64,000 nucleotides of DNA from Paracentrotus lividus (GCA_940671915.1 CALNVZ010003434.1:5221778-5285777), one strand, 5' to 3'; positions 38,901-53,900 are shown, numbered from the stretch's first letter. Notes: generated by a model not told the origin, from the sequence alone. Program-made: numbers and translations.

Positions 38901-41900
38901 GATGATGGAGTCGTCTTTCTTAGCGATCAATACTGTATGTAACTGATTGGATTGAATTAGAAATCATTGATTTTGTGTATTCTGTAGGAGTGGGAGGATA
39001 CATAATTGTCTAATCCATTTGGTTTTGCATCCTCTTTGACCTACCTGTACATGTATGTCCAATTATAAGACAAGTGAATGGTTCCATTTTGGTTGCTTTC
39101 TGAAAGTCAAATTTCAATTCAAAGATTGAATTGGTACTTGAAATACATGTACATGTACCTGCATACACTTGTATAAACTACATTATGGTAAATATTGATT
39201 ATTTTCTATTCCATCATTTTGTTATTAAATAAGAAAGAAGGAAAACCGTCCAATCAATTTTTTACTTATTGATTCTCTGGTATCATGGATACATGGCCAC
39301 AAATACATTTTACATAAATATTTGGCTCATTAATCATTTCACAATAAAAGCATCCCATATACCACATACCACAGACCCGGCATTGCGAGTTTGTCTGTTA
39401 GTTGAGTATACAATCATAATTAATCATGTGTAGGCACGTATATACCTTTGCTCTGTTGATTTTCAAAATTAGCTCACTAACTTTGAAACATCTCTTGTGA
39501 TTCATAATGTTTCCAGAAAATGGGTATGTGGTTCAATAAACTATGTAGGGGGGGGGGGGGTGTTTAGCGTTCAGTTTCATATTGAACATGTTTTCAAATT
39601 CTTTTCTATTCAAATATTGTTATCAGGAACCAGAATATAATATAATTTATATTTAATATCTTTCTTCCAGTTTCCACCCATGTCAACCAGCAGACAATGT
39701 TGAATGATATACATGTAGCTGTATATATCAGAACTAATATTAAAACACAACAAGGAACCAGGAATTCAAATGAATCATGCATAAAACCTGCTATGTCACA
39801 ATAATTCAACTGTATCACTTCCTTTTATGTAACCAAAATTTAATTAATTTAAAGTGACACATTAATTAGACCTTGGCATCAAAATAAAACTGTTGAATTT
39901 CTATTAATCTGGAAATCAATCACAAATTTAATCCAAGTAGAGCTGTTTTAAATCAACAAGAACAGGAAAGGGAAAGTTAATGTACATTAATCATTTAATG
40001 TAATGCAAAATCAGTTTTCAAACCATTTGATTAGGCCTACTAATTTTTCTTTATAGTTTCCGACAAAATCCCTTGTGTATTTTCTATTAAAGTTATGTTT
40101 GCAAATTTGAATTTCAAACCATTTTATTACTGTAATGTTCTTTCATTTTCTTTGAAATTCGACTTTCATGCAGGTTACATATATGCAATGTTGGCTTGTT
40201 GCTACTTTCACTTTTCTTTTCCACATACATTGCAGTAATGTGAGCTTACCAACTCAATTTCAATTGGTAAGGGAGAGCTTTCTCTTTCATGAATGATCAC
40301 AGTCTTTCTAGAATCCCAGACCTATTTGTGAAATTTCTCCTTCGAGTAATCCGTCTTTTCATCGTTCCTGACAAGAGGTGAATAGGTTCCCTAGGAACTT
40401 CTCTGCCAACAATAACACCCCAAATTTCGCCCAGCTACCTCTAAAATTATACCGGTATACAGGGGTCACACTGCTTAAATTTTAGAGAATGCTTCCAGAA
40501 TTTTTAACGTTCCACTGGTATAAATCTACATTGTGGTCCTACAAGAATACCTGGTATAAATAGCATTTTTCCTTTAATTTTACCACTTAATGTGCAGTAT
40601 TTTGGGAGTATTCAGTTCTTATTAATTTAGTTATTTCAAAACTCAACCTTACCTCACGCAAAAATTCTTAGGACCATCATAACAAATCTTTTCCAGTCAT
40701 TTTGTGACTGTTTAAAATGTTCAGTCTTTATTCAATTCCAAATTAAAATACAAACAAGCGTTAATATACATGTACAAGTTTTACAAATAAAAAATAAGGT
40801 ATAACACATGGCAGATTCATATAAAATAGACTCATGACAGGAACTTCATTTGTCTTTAGTTTAAGTACACTATTCGGTCACACTTCTAAAGATTGCAATG
40901 TTCATGTAAACTGCTTGACTTTGATGTGTTAGTGTGACCGCTCCTAGAAAGCAGAGCTGGATAGCATTATTCATTCCAGCTATCCTGGGAAAATGTCTAA
41001 ATTGAATTGGAGGTGTTAAAGCGGTATTAAGAACAACGCTGGTTGCACATTTCATGGGTCACTCTCTCTTTCACCTTTTGTCAAAAAAGAGTAAACATTT
41101 TAAAGCGGAGAACTCATCGCCTTTCAGCAACTCGGCAGAGCGTTTTACTTTTCTCTCAGGTGCACTCCACCACTTCAAAGAACGTAAATTGATTTTATGC
41201 TGTGATAAGTTTAAGGAAAAGCATGAAAAGGTGGTTCTCTATTCTCTCTCTTTTCGGCTTAATCGGGAGGAGAAAGCCAAAGTTTATCAGAGCCTGGGGT
41301 TGATTGAGAGAGGTTTTGAATCAAACTGATGAAATTTGTCAACTGCGAATCATGGGGGTTCATGGTGCTGGCAAATTTGTTCCTGAAATTGAGGTCAACT
41401 CTTTGGTGGTTTTATGAACTTTTTGTTGTTGGTTGAATCCGGCTGACGGTGTAATTCAGGATTTCCTAACATACATTGGGAACATAAACCACATGTTCAG
41501 GATTTTGTGGTGGGACATGGTGGTTTATAGTATAGTTTCCTTGACAATGTATGATTTAATCCAGATTGGTTGGTTTAGGCCTATATGTAACCTAGTAGAA
41601 GGGGAAATACAGGAAAATTTATGAGATAAATGGAAGGATGTTGCAAATTTAAATATAGGATACAAAGATGATCGGATCGTTTGATTTATAACAATTGAGT
41701 ATTGAAAATTAGTTGTAGGCCTATATACTTTGTGACTTTATTGAAGGACCAAAAGCAATGAATATGAAGTTACTAAAATGTCTTTGTATTTAGGCCTATT
41801 CCTTGAATCGATCTCAGTATGTATGACGTCCGTCGTTCTATAAAATATGCTGGCAGATAGACATATGGTTGCATGGTTTTCAATTTCATGTTTCCTATGT

Positions 41901-44900
41901 TTCCTTTTGTCACACTACATTATATTATAATAATTTCTACGGTAAAAAAGAACCTTCTTCAGTGGTTGAGCTATTCATCTTGTCTTTTCTCCGTCTGTCC
42001 TTCAGTCCTGTCAGTTTTCCAGACAAAAAGGATGTGCGCATTAGAGTAATATAAAGAAGTGTCAGACACTCTATTCTCATGTACATGTAGGTCTACATTT
42101 CAGGTAAACATGGTTTATATGTGGAATATCAGAACAGAAGGAAATTATTATTACCGGTAAACCCATTTTGGCCGTCAGTAGACAAGGGAAAAGTACACAA
42201 AACAGAGTATGGACATTTCAAACAAACAATTACATTGCAAAAACAATTAAGTAGTGTGTATAATGATGAAACCAATATTTACAATGTTCTAAACTGACAT
42301 TTTCATTTGATATTAACTTCAATTTACATACCCCACTTGTTCTGTCATGAATTATGCAAAAGTGATCTCATGATAGAGATTTCACAATATCTTTAAAATC
42401 AGGGAATCTTTTAACCCCCCCCCCCTAGGTTTTAACACATTTTCAGTGAAATAGGCCTTCAGTACAAAGTTGAAATAATGAAATTATGATCTAAACCAAT
42501 AATAAAAGAGATGATTATCTTTTGAAACTTGAACTGCTCATATAGGCCTACATATTGTACATGTAGGCATACATGTATCATCCCTACTTTAATACACTGC
42601 AAGACCAGTCCAAAAAGACTGCTGATTTACAGAATATATATTAATTCATTTTTATTTATTTTCTTTTTTTGTCTGGTGTTGCATTGCTAGGTGTTGATGT
42701 GACAGGGGAACTCAGTCACTATCTTTTCTCTCTTCATCACCACTTTTCTAAAAACAGAAGCTTCATCTTATCATCAAAGTGCAAATTTGTTGTTATTCAA
42801 CCACAAATTCCATTAATAAAAGCAAGACCAATCGTCATGCGCCGATTCATCCACCGACTAATACTGCCCTAGATCGTAAGCCCCAAAAGACAAGCGACTT
42901 TCATGCCTCTCTGCAAACCAAAACATTGCAGCTGGACTGAGATTTTGAATTTCATCTCTTGAACAGACACAGAAATCTAATCGTCATGGGAACGCGTCGG
43001 TCTCTGTTGGACCGATGATAGATCTAACTGGTACATCCATTACCACTGTGTGCAAGCTGTCAGATGACGGCCATGTTTAAATCATTTGGGATCGGCAGGG
43101 AGTGGGGGAAAGATCAGAGACCTTTAAATATGAACAAATTGTGAAATGAGATGGGCAGATTGTTTAGAGAAGGAAAGTGAAAGCGAGAGAGAGAGAGAGA
43201 GTATAGAGATCATGCACATCGATCATTGCAAATGTAAGAGTTGTACATGTTTGTAATAATTTGAGTATAGTCGCACAAAAAGTAGGAGAAAAACAACTCC
43301 AAATTCAGCGGTGTATTCAGGTGGGCGTGCAGGGGGATGTGCGCCCTGTTTCAATATGTTAATGAATGTGAGATCAACAAATGAAGTCCAGGCATGTCTT
43401 CAAGATAAACATGTGTACTGTGTACTTTTAATGAGTGAAAGAAGTGAGCCCTCTTTGGCTTATACATTATAGTCAATAAATTGACTGTGGATCTAAAACC
43501 TCATAAACAGCATACTGTTACATCCTCCCTTTTTAAAGAAGACATTTTTTTTTTTTTTCGTTTGTTTGTGGTAGCAAAATTGTACATACCAAGTTCCAAA
43601 ATATGAGAACAAATATTGTTAGTCCAAAAAGAAGTTTATGAGATCCTTTACAAACATACAGAAACATATTAATAAGATTATCAAAAGAAACTTTTCTATA
43701 AAGAAATATTTTGCTTTCTCTTTTTTTTTTTTTATCTTTTGGTTTGCTAGATGTAGTTTTGCTTTGAATAAAAATTTAGCCAAAAACTATGATAATTTTC
43801 TCCTGTAAATTTTCAAAGAGAATTTTTTTTTTTTTTTTTTTTTTTGTTGACCAGAAACATTTACAAAGAATGGAAATGTTGCTCGAATTTCTCTTTGATT
43901 AATCAACCAACTGTGGCGATTAAAGTTCAGAGTCCTTTCGTTTAAATAATGTTCGTCATCGTTAGTGTTCTTTGTTCTTGTCCATCAGGAGAAATTAAAT
44001 AAAACGAAGTATGAATCAGTTTTGAATTGTGCCAAAATCCTATCAAAATAAGTTTGACAATTGTGACAAACTTAGACAGTTTGGTTTTCTGTCTTGAATT
44101 TTGTTCCTTCTATAATGTGATTATAATCTTCCATCTTCTTCGGTTCACGTCTTGAGCGGGTAGATCTTCTCAGTTGTCGGCCGGGCTCGGTCCTGGGGAA
44201 GTCAGACGTTGCTCGCGGGGTACCTGGTGGAAGACCTGGTGGAGTGTCGACATCAGAGTGAACTGGAGTAGTGGACGAAGAACCCTCAGTCTGCGTTGGG
44301 CGTCATCGGGATGTCTCGGATACGCCATCTCGTAGTCTGGAATGAAAGAGTCTGATGGTGACTCTTTGCCGGCCCTCTTGGAGTAGTCAGGAACAAAAGA
44401 GTCTGATGGTGACTCTTTGCTGGCCCTCAGATGTTCTCGGTTTCGTCGATAGATCGTGCCGTTGCATTCAACCTCGTACGACCTGTCATCTAGCTTGGAG
44501 AGGACTTTACCCTTTCGCCATTTTTTGTCATTGGTGTGGAATGGCTTCATGCGGACAAAAGAACCTCCTGCAGCTCGGTAGTGACTTTGTGCGTCGATCA
44601 AAGTATCTTCGCCTGGCGTTGCTGCATCTGTCTGAGTTCGTTGATGTCATCTTCGGTGTCACCTCGAGGTCGAAGTAGAGATGTTCAGTAGGCAGTCTTG
44701 TCTTTGTACGTCTTCCAAGGAACCGTTGTGCTGGACTGCTATGGACACCTTGTGTTGGGGTGTTGCGTATGTTGAGTAAGGCGGTGCTGATATCTTCCCC
44801 TGTCGTCTGACATTTCTTCAGCATCCTTTTAGCTGTTTTCACTGCCGACTCAGCTTTCCCATTGGCCTTACTATTGTGGGAGATATGGTCTTATGGGTAA

Positions 44901-47900
44901 TTCCCCACTCTTTGGTGAACTCAGCAAACTCACGGATGAAAATGGTGGTCCATTGTCACTGACTATGGTATCAGGAATACCATACCTTGCAAAGTTCCGT
45001 TTCAGCTTGCTGATCACTGGTTGGGCAGTCGTTCTGCCCAGTTTCTCAATCTCAAAGAATTTGAGAAGTAGCATACCATGATGATGTAGTTAGTGTTGTC
45101 ATGGTGGAAAAGATCAATCCCGATCTTGGCCCAGGGTCTATCAGGGATGTCGTGCGGCATCATGGTTGAGGTGCCTGTGAGGTTGCATTCTCTTGGCAGG
45201 TTTCGCAAGTTTGCACCCACTCCTTGACCTCCTGACTCATTCCTGGCCAATATGTTATTCTCTGGCACGTCGTAGTGTAGAATCCACACCATTGTGGCCA
45301 ACATGTAGATCGGTCTTCACCTTCTGCCTCATCTTCTTGGGATGACGACCCGTTCACCTCTGAAGTGAGTCCTTGGTCTGTCGTCAGTTCATCTCTGACT
45401 CCGAAATATGGTGTGATGGCCGTTTGACTTGGCTCTTGTGTTCTGGCCATCCATCTAGTATTGTCTGCTTCAGTAACTGCAGTGTCTGGTCTTCTGCAGT
45501 CATTCTCTTCAAATCTGCTATCTGCTCATCAGGTAGAGCCAGATTGCTTACGGAGTTCACCACCTCAAACTCCTCTTGACCAACTTCATAGGGCAGGAAG
45601 ACACGGCTTAGTGGATCAGCCAAGTAGATGTCCTTTCCTCTGAGATACTGCACCTGGAATTATATGCTAGTGCCCGAAGTAGCATACCTTGCAGGCGCTT
45701 TGGAGCCCTATGAAGAGGCTTCTTGACTATTGCTTCCAAAGGCTTATGGTCCGTGAAGACTAGAACCTCGCGTCCAAATGTGAATTGGTTCCATTTCTCT
45801 AACGCGAATACTATGGCGAGCATCTCCTTTTCTATTACGGAGTATCTGGTCTCAGCGTCGCTCAGTCCACGGCTCGCATAAGCAAGGGGTTTGCCGTCTT
45901 GCATCATTGTAGCACCAAGACCCTTATCACTTGCATCCGCTGATGACGAGTTGCTTGCTTGAGTTGAAATACGTCAGTACAGGTGCTTCTGTCAACATCT
46001 GCTTCAGCTTGTTGAATGCTCGTTCATGATTTGCATCCCAAGTCCAAGCTACGTCTGTGTGAGTCATTTCATTCAGTGGCTGCATTACCTCCGACAGCTT
46101 TGGTAGATAGCGAGCAAGATAGTTGATCATACCTCTCAGTCTGTCAATGTCGTCCTTCTTTGTAGGTGCAGGCATATTCACTACAGCCTCGATCTTGGAA
46201 GGATCTGGTTTGAGACCAGAACTGGTGACAATGTGACCCAGGAAAACAATCTCTTTCATGCGGAAACGAGACTTTGTTCTTGTTGAGTACGATACCAACA
46301 TCTTTGCATCTCTGCAGTAGCTTACGCAGACGATCATCATGCTCCTTCTCATCACTAGCCATATGATGATGTCATCAGCCACACACTTCACTCCATCCAA
46401 ACCATCTAGTGCCTGATGGAGGTTTTTCTGAAATATTCACTGCTCACTTTCAGTCCAAATGGTAGTCGCTTCCATCGATACCTTCCCCACGGAGTAGCAA
46501 ACGTGTTAAGAAGCTAGAAGGTTCGTCTAGAGTGCAATGAAGATAGCATCTTTCAGATCACAGATAGAGAACAGCTTGGCAGTAGACAATTCCGGTAGTA
46601 CGTCATCTAGTACAGGTAAAGGATAGTGCTCTCGCTCAACACTACGTTCAGTGGCCTTGGATCCAAACAGAGCCTCACTTTTCCAGACTTCTTCGTCGCG
46701 ACGGACATCTGATTGACCCATTCAGTTGGAACACTGACTCCTTCTATTATGCCTCGCTTTGTCAGTTGATCGAGCTCTGCTTTCACTGCAGACTTCAGTG
46801 CTTCAGGTACAGATCTTGACGGTCTAATGCATGGCCTAGCATCTTAACTACATACAGATGTACCTTTACACAGGCAGTGTGCGACCCTTGTCTCTGAGAA
46901 AACTTCAGAAAATTCCTTAACAAGGTCAGCCTGTGTGATGCTCTGAATGGCTTCATAATTCACTGTAATGAGATTCATCGCCTCAGCTGTCGATCTGCTG
47001 AGTAGTGGTACAAACTCTTCCTCTATGACGACATAGTCGATTTTGTATTTCTTCTGATTTGTGGGTTACGTGTTTTGATCTTGCACCTTCCTTTGGCGAC
47101 CGTTGTGGCCTTGTTCCACATTTGTATGTTACATATCGTCCCTTAGCTCATTAGTGGCAACGAGATTATTTACTAGGTAGCAAGTTTACAGTTGCACCAC
47201 AATCAACTTGAAACACCATCTGTTTGATCGTTCAGTTCCATCTCACACATTATGGCCTTTTCGTCCGCCTTCACTGCATGTATCTTCCGCAACTCTGTTA
47301 CGAAGCAGATGCTTTCACCGGATGAAGAATCGCTCTCCTCTTCAACTTGACGGACACTTTGTCTCTTACAGACCTCGATCCCCTGAAATGGTTACTCTTA
47401 TTGCATGCGTTGCATCTTTGGCCCCATGCCGGGCAGCTTTCCTTCCGCATCTCGTGTTTGTCTGTTGCAAAATTTGCATTTCTTCGGCTCTTTTGCCTTT
47501 TGCTTTCCAAACTTTTGCCTTCCACTTCCAGATTGACCATGCTTGGGAACATGTTTTCGATGGACCTTGTGTATTTCCTCTTTCTTCAACACCTTCATGT
47601 GTTCGGTTGTAGCTTCTATGCCTTACATGTATCTATTGCGGTAGACAGATCGAGCTTCGATTTAGCTATCAACAGCTCCCTCATGCGATCATGCGCACTC
47701 CCGCAGTACACGATCTACAAGTAGTTTGTCACTCATGCAATACAAAATCCGCATGTCTTGCTCATCGTACGCAGAGCAGTCACATATTGGTCGATCGTCT
47801 CACCATCTCTTGTTACGCTGATTAAATCGAATCTCTCAAAGAACTCTCGGCTCTCACCTAGGAAATGTTTATCAAACTTAATCCAATTCACAGAGCATTT

Positions 47901-50900
47901 CACACTTTCAGCGTCATCAACGAACTTCATGCCATTGTACACTCGAAGACAATCTTGTCCACACTGTGCAGTAATAGTGCCGTTTGGTACCGATCTGGTT
48001 GATTGGAGAGATTTGTGAGAGATAGAGTAGTTGTCCCATTGCTGTCTCTCAGATTTTCCATCCTTCAACTACATTTCCTGCAGCCGCACGGAAATGACCA
48101 GGGGTTGGACAGAAGGCTTTATGAAATGAGCCCTTGCACTCGCAATTGCGCACCATCATCAGTACCCTGAGGAGACTCAGTGTCATCAAGGCATCTTGCA
48201 CACCACAGCAAATAATTCTGACAGAGAACTTGAACAATTAACAGTACGAACGGTCCTTATTGTCTCTCAATTGCTTTCATGCAAGTATTACACTAACACA
48301 ACTTACATGGGTGGGACTTGAATGTTCAGTTTCAGAAGTTGACCCTCATACAGGCGAAATCCAGTTCATATCAGTTCATTAAATTCACAATCCAGTTGCA
48401 AAAAAAAATAAAGTTAACTGATTTTTCACCGCTGCACATGTTTCAATATGTTAATGAATGTGAGATCAACAAATGAAGTCCAGGCATGTCTTCAAGATAA
48501 ACATGTGTACTGTGTACTTTTAATGAGTGAAGAAGTGAGCCCTCTTTTGGCTTATACATTATAGTCAATAAATTGACTGTGGATCTAAAACCTCATAAAC
48601 AGCATACTGTTCAAACNNNNNNNNNNNNNNNNNNNNNNNNNTCATTAAGAATTGCTGATCACTGGTTGGGCAGTCGTTCTGCCCATTTCTCCAATCTCAA
48701 AGAATTTGAAAGTAGCATACCATATGATGTAGTTAGTTGTTGTCATGGTGGAAAAGATCACCCGATCTTGGCCCAGGGTCTATCAGGGATGTCGTGCGCA
48801 TCATTGGTTGAGTGCCTGTGAGGTTGCATTCTCTTGGCAGGTTTCGCAAGTTTGCACCCATCCTTGACCTCCTGACTCATTCCTGGCCTATGATGTATTC
48901 TCTGGCACGTCGTAGTGTAGAATCCACACCATTGTGGCCAACATGTAGATCGGTCTTCACCTTCTGCCTCATCTTCTTGTGGGATGACGAGCCGTTCACC
49001 TCTGAAGATGAGTCCTTGGTCTGTCGTCAGTTCATCTCTGACTCCGAAATATGGTGTGATGGCCGTTTGACTTGGCTCTTGTGTTCTGGCCTCCATCTAG
49101 TATTGTCTGACTTCATTAGTTATACTGGCCCATGTGTCGTTGGTTCTTCTGCAGTCATTCTCTTCAAATCTGCTATCTGCTCATCAGGTAGAGCCAGATT
49201 GCTTACGGAGTTCACCACCTCAAACTCCTCTTGACCAACTTCATAGGGCAGGAAGACACGGCTTAGTGGATCAGCCAGTAGATTGTCCTTTCCTCTGAGA
49301 TACTGCACCTGGATGTTATATGCTAGTGCCCGAAGTAGCATACCTTGCAGGCGCTTTGGAGCCCTATGAAGAGGCTTCTTGACTATTGCTTCCAAAGGCT
49401 TATGGTCCGTGAAGACTAGAACCTCGCGTCCAAATGTGAATTGGTTCCATTTCTCTAACGCGATACTATGGCGAGCATCTCCTTTTCTATTACGGAGTAT
49501 CTGGTCTCAGCGTCGCTCAGTCCACGGCTCGCATAAGCAGGGGTTTGCCGTCTTGCATCATTGTAGCACCAAGACCCTTATCACTTGCATCCGTCGGATA
49601 CGAGTTGCTTGCTTGAGTTGAAATACGTCAGTACAGGTGCTTTGTCAACATCTGCTTCAGCTTGTGAATTGCTCGTTCATGATTGCATCCCAAGCCAAGC
49701 TACGTCTGTGTGAGTCAGTTCATTCAGTGGCTGCATTACCTCCGACAGCTTTGGTAGATAGCGAGCAAGATAGTTGATCATACTCTCAGTCTGTCAATGT
49801 CGTCCTTCTTTGTAGGTGCAGGCATATTCACTACAGCCTCGATCTTGGAAGGATCTGGTTTGAGACCAGAACTGGTGACAATGTGACCAGGAAACAATCT
49901 CTTCATGCGGAAACGAGACTTTGTTCTTGTTGAGTACGATACCAACATCTTTGCATCTCTGCAGTAGCTTACGCAGACGATCATCAGCTCCTTCTCATCA
50001 CTAGCCCATATGATGATGTCATTCAGCCACACACTTCACTCCATCAAACCATCTAGTGCCTGATGGAGGTTTTTCTGAAATATTTCACTGCTCACTTTCA
50101 GTCCAAATGGTAGTCGCTTCCATCGATACTTCCCCACGGAGTAGCAACGTGGTTAAGAAGCTAGAAGGTTCGTCTAGAGGCATGAAGATAGCCATCTTTC
50201 AGATCACAGATAGAGAACAGCTTGGCAGTAGACAATTCCGGTAGTACGTCATCTAGTACAGGTAAAGGATAGTGCTCTCGCTTCAACACTACGTTCAGTG
50301 GCCTTGGATCCAAACAGAGCCTCACTTTTCCAGACTTCTTCGTCGCGACGGACATCTGATTGACCCTCAGTTGGAACACTGACTTCCTTCTATTATGCCT
50401 CGCTTTGTCAGTTGATCGAGCTCTGCTTTCACTGCAGACTTCAGTGCTTCAGGTACAGATCTTGACGGTCTAATCATGGCCTAGCATCTTCAACTACATA
50501 CAGATGTACCTTTATCACCAGGCAGTGTGCCGACCCTTGTCTCTGAGAAAACTTCAGAAAATTCCTTAACAGGTCAGCCTGTGTGATGCTCTGAATGGCT
50601 TCAATAATTCACTGTAATGAGATTCATCGCCTCAGCTGTCGATCTGCTGAGTAGTGGTAAAAACTCTTCCTCTATGAACATAGTCGATTTTGTATTTCTT
50701 TCTGATTTGCTGGGTTACGTGTTTTTGATCTTGCACCTTCTTTGGCGACCGTTGTGGCCTTGTCCACATTTGTATGTTACATGATCGTCCCTTAGCTCAT
50801 TAGTGGCAACGAGATATTTACTAGGTAGCAAGTTTACAGTTGCACCACAATCAACTTGAAACACCACTGTTTGATCGTTCAGTTCCATCTCACACATTAT

Positions 50901-53900
50901 GGCCTTTTCGTCCGCCTTCACTGCATGTATCTTCCGCAACTCTGTTACGAAGCAGATGCTTTCACCGGATGAAGAATCGCTCTCCTCTTCAACTTGACGG
51001 ACACTTTGTCTCTTACAGACACTCGATCCCCTGAAATGGTTACTCTTATTGCATGCGTTGCATCTTTGGCCCCATGCGGGCAGCTTTCCTTCCGCATCTC
51101 GTGTTGTCTGTTGCAAAATTTGCATTTCTTTCGGCTCTTTTGCCTTTTGCTTTCCAAACTTTTGCCTTCCACTTCCAGATTGACCATGGCTTGGGAACAT
51201 GTTTTCGATGGACCTTGTGTATTTTCCTCTTTCTTCAACACCTTCATGTGTTCGGTTTGTAGCTTCTATGGCCTTACATGTATCTATTGCGGTAGACAGA
51301 TCGAGCTTCGATTTAGCTATCAACAGCTCCCTCATGCGATCATCGCGCACTCCCAGCAGTACACGATCTACAAGTATTGTTCACTCATGCAATCAACAAA
51401 TCCGCATGTCTTGCTCATCGTACGCAGAGCAGTCACATATTGGTCGTACGTCTCACCATCTTCTGGTTACGCTGATTAAATCGGAATCTCTCAAAGAACT
51501 CTCGGCTCTCACTAGGAAATGTTTATCAAACTAATCCAATATCACAGAGCATTTCACACTTTCAGCGTCATCAACGAACTTCATGCCATTGTACACTCGA
51601 AGACAATCTTGTCCCACACTGTGCAGTAATAGTGCGTTTGGTAACCGATCTGGTTGATTGGAGAGATTTGTGAGAATAGAGTAGTTGTCCATTGCTGTCT
51701 CCAGATTTTCCATCCTTCAACTACATTTCCTGCAGCCGCACGGAAATGACCAGGGGGTTGGACAGAAGGCTTTATGAAATGAGCCCCTTGCACTCGCAAT
51801 TGCGCACCATCATCAGTACCTGAGGAGACTCAGTGTCTACAGGCATCTTGCACACCACAGCAAATAATTCTGACAGAGAACTTGAACAATTACAGTACGA
51901 ACGGTCTTATTGTCTCTCAATTGCTTTCATGCAAGTATTACCTACACCAACTTACATGGGTGGGACTTGAATGTTCAGTTTCAGAAGTTGACCCTCATAA
52001 CAGGCGAAATCCAGTTCATATCAGTTCATTAAATTCACAATCCAGTTGCAAAAAAAATAAAGTTAACTGATTTTCACCGCTGCCAACATGTTTCAATATG
52101 TTAATGAATGTGAGATCAACAAATGAAGTCCAGGCATGTCTTCAAGATAAACATGTGTACTGTGTACTTTTAATGAGTGAAGAAGTGAGCCCTCTTTTGG
52201 CTTATACATTATAGTCAATAAATTGACTGTGGATCTAAAACCTCATAAACAGCATACTGTTACACGCCCCTCCCCCTGTAATTTGAAAACCACTGATTGA
52301 CTCTGCATATTAAAATTTTAAAAGTTTGACGGCGCTCCCGCGCCCCCCCCCCCCCTATTGGCCGTGGCACTCCCCCGGAAATTATGCACCTACATGTACA
52401 GTAGTACCTGATAATGATATGCAAATATATTGAACAACGGTACATGGAGTAAAAGTGCAACAATCTTCAAGATTTTAAAGAAAGAAACTTGACACACATT
52501 TCAGTGTATTAAATGCAAGTACATTGCACTCTAAATAGTACCCTTTACCTGCTGTCAAAATACAAGCTTATTCCACCTGTATGGTGAGCTAGCATCATAT
52601 TACATAGATTGGAGATCAAAGAAGTATTTAGCACAATTTGCTTTTCAAACCGTCCTTGTTTCGGATCAGAGATTCTCTTTCATGAAACTGCTTGTCATGC
52701 ATGGTATTTATTGAAAAGGTGACAAAGTAAAATTCCTCTTCCTCTCCAGTAAATTTCAACAATTATCCTTCACAATTCTGCTTCATGGCTCATTGTTTGT
52801 AGCAGTGTAGGCACTGATAAAACATTAAAGGGGAAGTTCACCCTGGAATTTTATTGGTTTTAAAAAATGCACGAAATTAAAAGAAAAATATGAATGAAGG
52901 TTTGGAGAAAATCGACCCCAAAACAGCGAAATTATGAATATATAAAATTTTGATTCTATGACGTCATGTGCGAGCAGCTCTCCCATGTGTTGTGTATGTA
53001 AATTCCATAAATTTGTCTTTTTTTCACGGTTCTTGATAAAGGAATGGGTCAATTTGATAAAGGCATGTACATATTAACATATGTTTGATGATGTATCGAC
53101 CGCACAGGTGAAATAATTTATTTTCTTTTTAAAAAATAGCACTTTATGGAATTTACACTACATATACATAACACATAGGATAACTGCTCGCATATGACGT
53201 CACAAAATAAAAATTTTAAATATTCATAACTTCGTTATCTTGTGGTCAATTTTCTCTAAACCTTCACTCAAATTTTTCTTTTATTTTTCTGCATTTTTTA
53301 AAGCCAATAAAATTCCAGGGTGAACTTCCCCTTTAAGATTACACTTGAAATGTTGACAAAAAGCAGGGAGTTGGGCTCCTGCACAAACCCATATTGATAA
53401 AAATTATAAGAATTAGGCCTATGTGTTTTTATCACAGAATGTACAACAAATTTTTCACTGGAAGTACTGCATTTTTCCCCATTTGATATAGTTTTTGTGG
53501 TCATTTTTTTTTTAGCAGAAAGGTCAAGAAAAGTTGGGAAAATTTAATCTAAAACATATGGGGCAAGTCCTTCCCCATTCCGCAGAATAAAATATGGTCA
53601 GGACATAAACTTTGTGGGCTAGAAGAAGCCTTGTGAACCTGTCATAAAAATGTCACAAGTTCATGCTAATTTTCTTCTGAAGAATATGAACTCCAATAAC
53701 CTTTCATTTTTGTGACTGCTCAAGCATGACCCATCGAGGATGAAGCCATCAAATTTTGCATTTTGATGAAAAGAGGGTAATATCGTTCTCAATGTACTGT
53801 ATCATTAGTTTTCAGCACTCAATTCCATCATTTACTTATCCACACAACCCTAATACGGAAATGGAGTATGCATAATTCCTATGTACACCGTTGCTTCTGT

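Larger units (their letters stand above)
43347..52264 (-). mobile_element. Young Ty3/Gypsy-type retrotransposon in a three-LTR tandem
   Basis: Three copies of a 176-base LTR (43347-43522, about 48439-48616, 52089-52264) enclose two interiors in the same minus-strand orientation. The whole is flanked by CGCCC on both sides (43342-43346 and 52265-52269), a 5-base target duplication, so the outer LTRs come from one insertion. Gene order read on the minus strand is gag, protease, reverse transcriptase, RNase H, integrase. The polypurine tract AAAAAGGGAGGA directly precedes the 3' LTR (43523-43534). After the 5' LTR, TGTTGGCAGCGGTG matches the 3' end of metazoan tRNA-Leu with one mismatch. A 25-N gap interrupts the 5' unit. 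LTRs are almost identical. Confidence 0.9.

Noticed and set aside
41054..41329. 91-codon plus-strand frame with balanced composition
   Set aside because: No family recognised, inside a large intron, start and stop not supported by context. It could be tested by expression data.
44355..51534. Plus-strand frames across the Gypsy element
   Set aside because: Antisense shadows of gag and pol; coding motifs lie on the minus strand.
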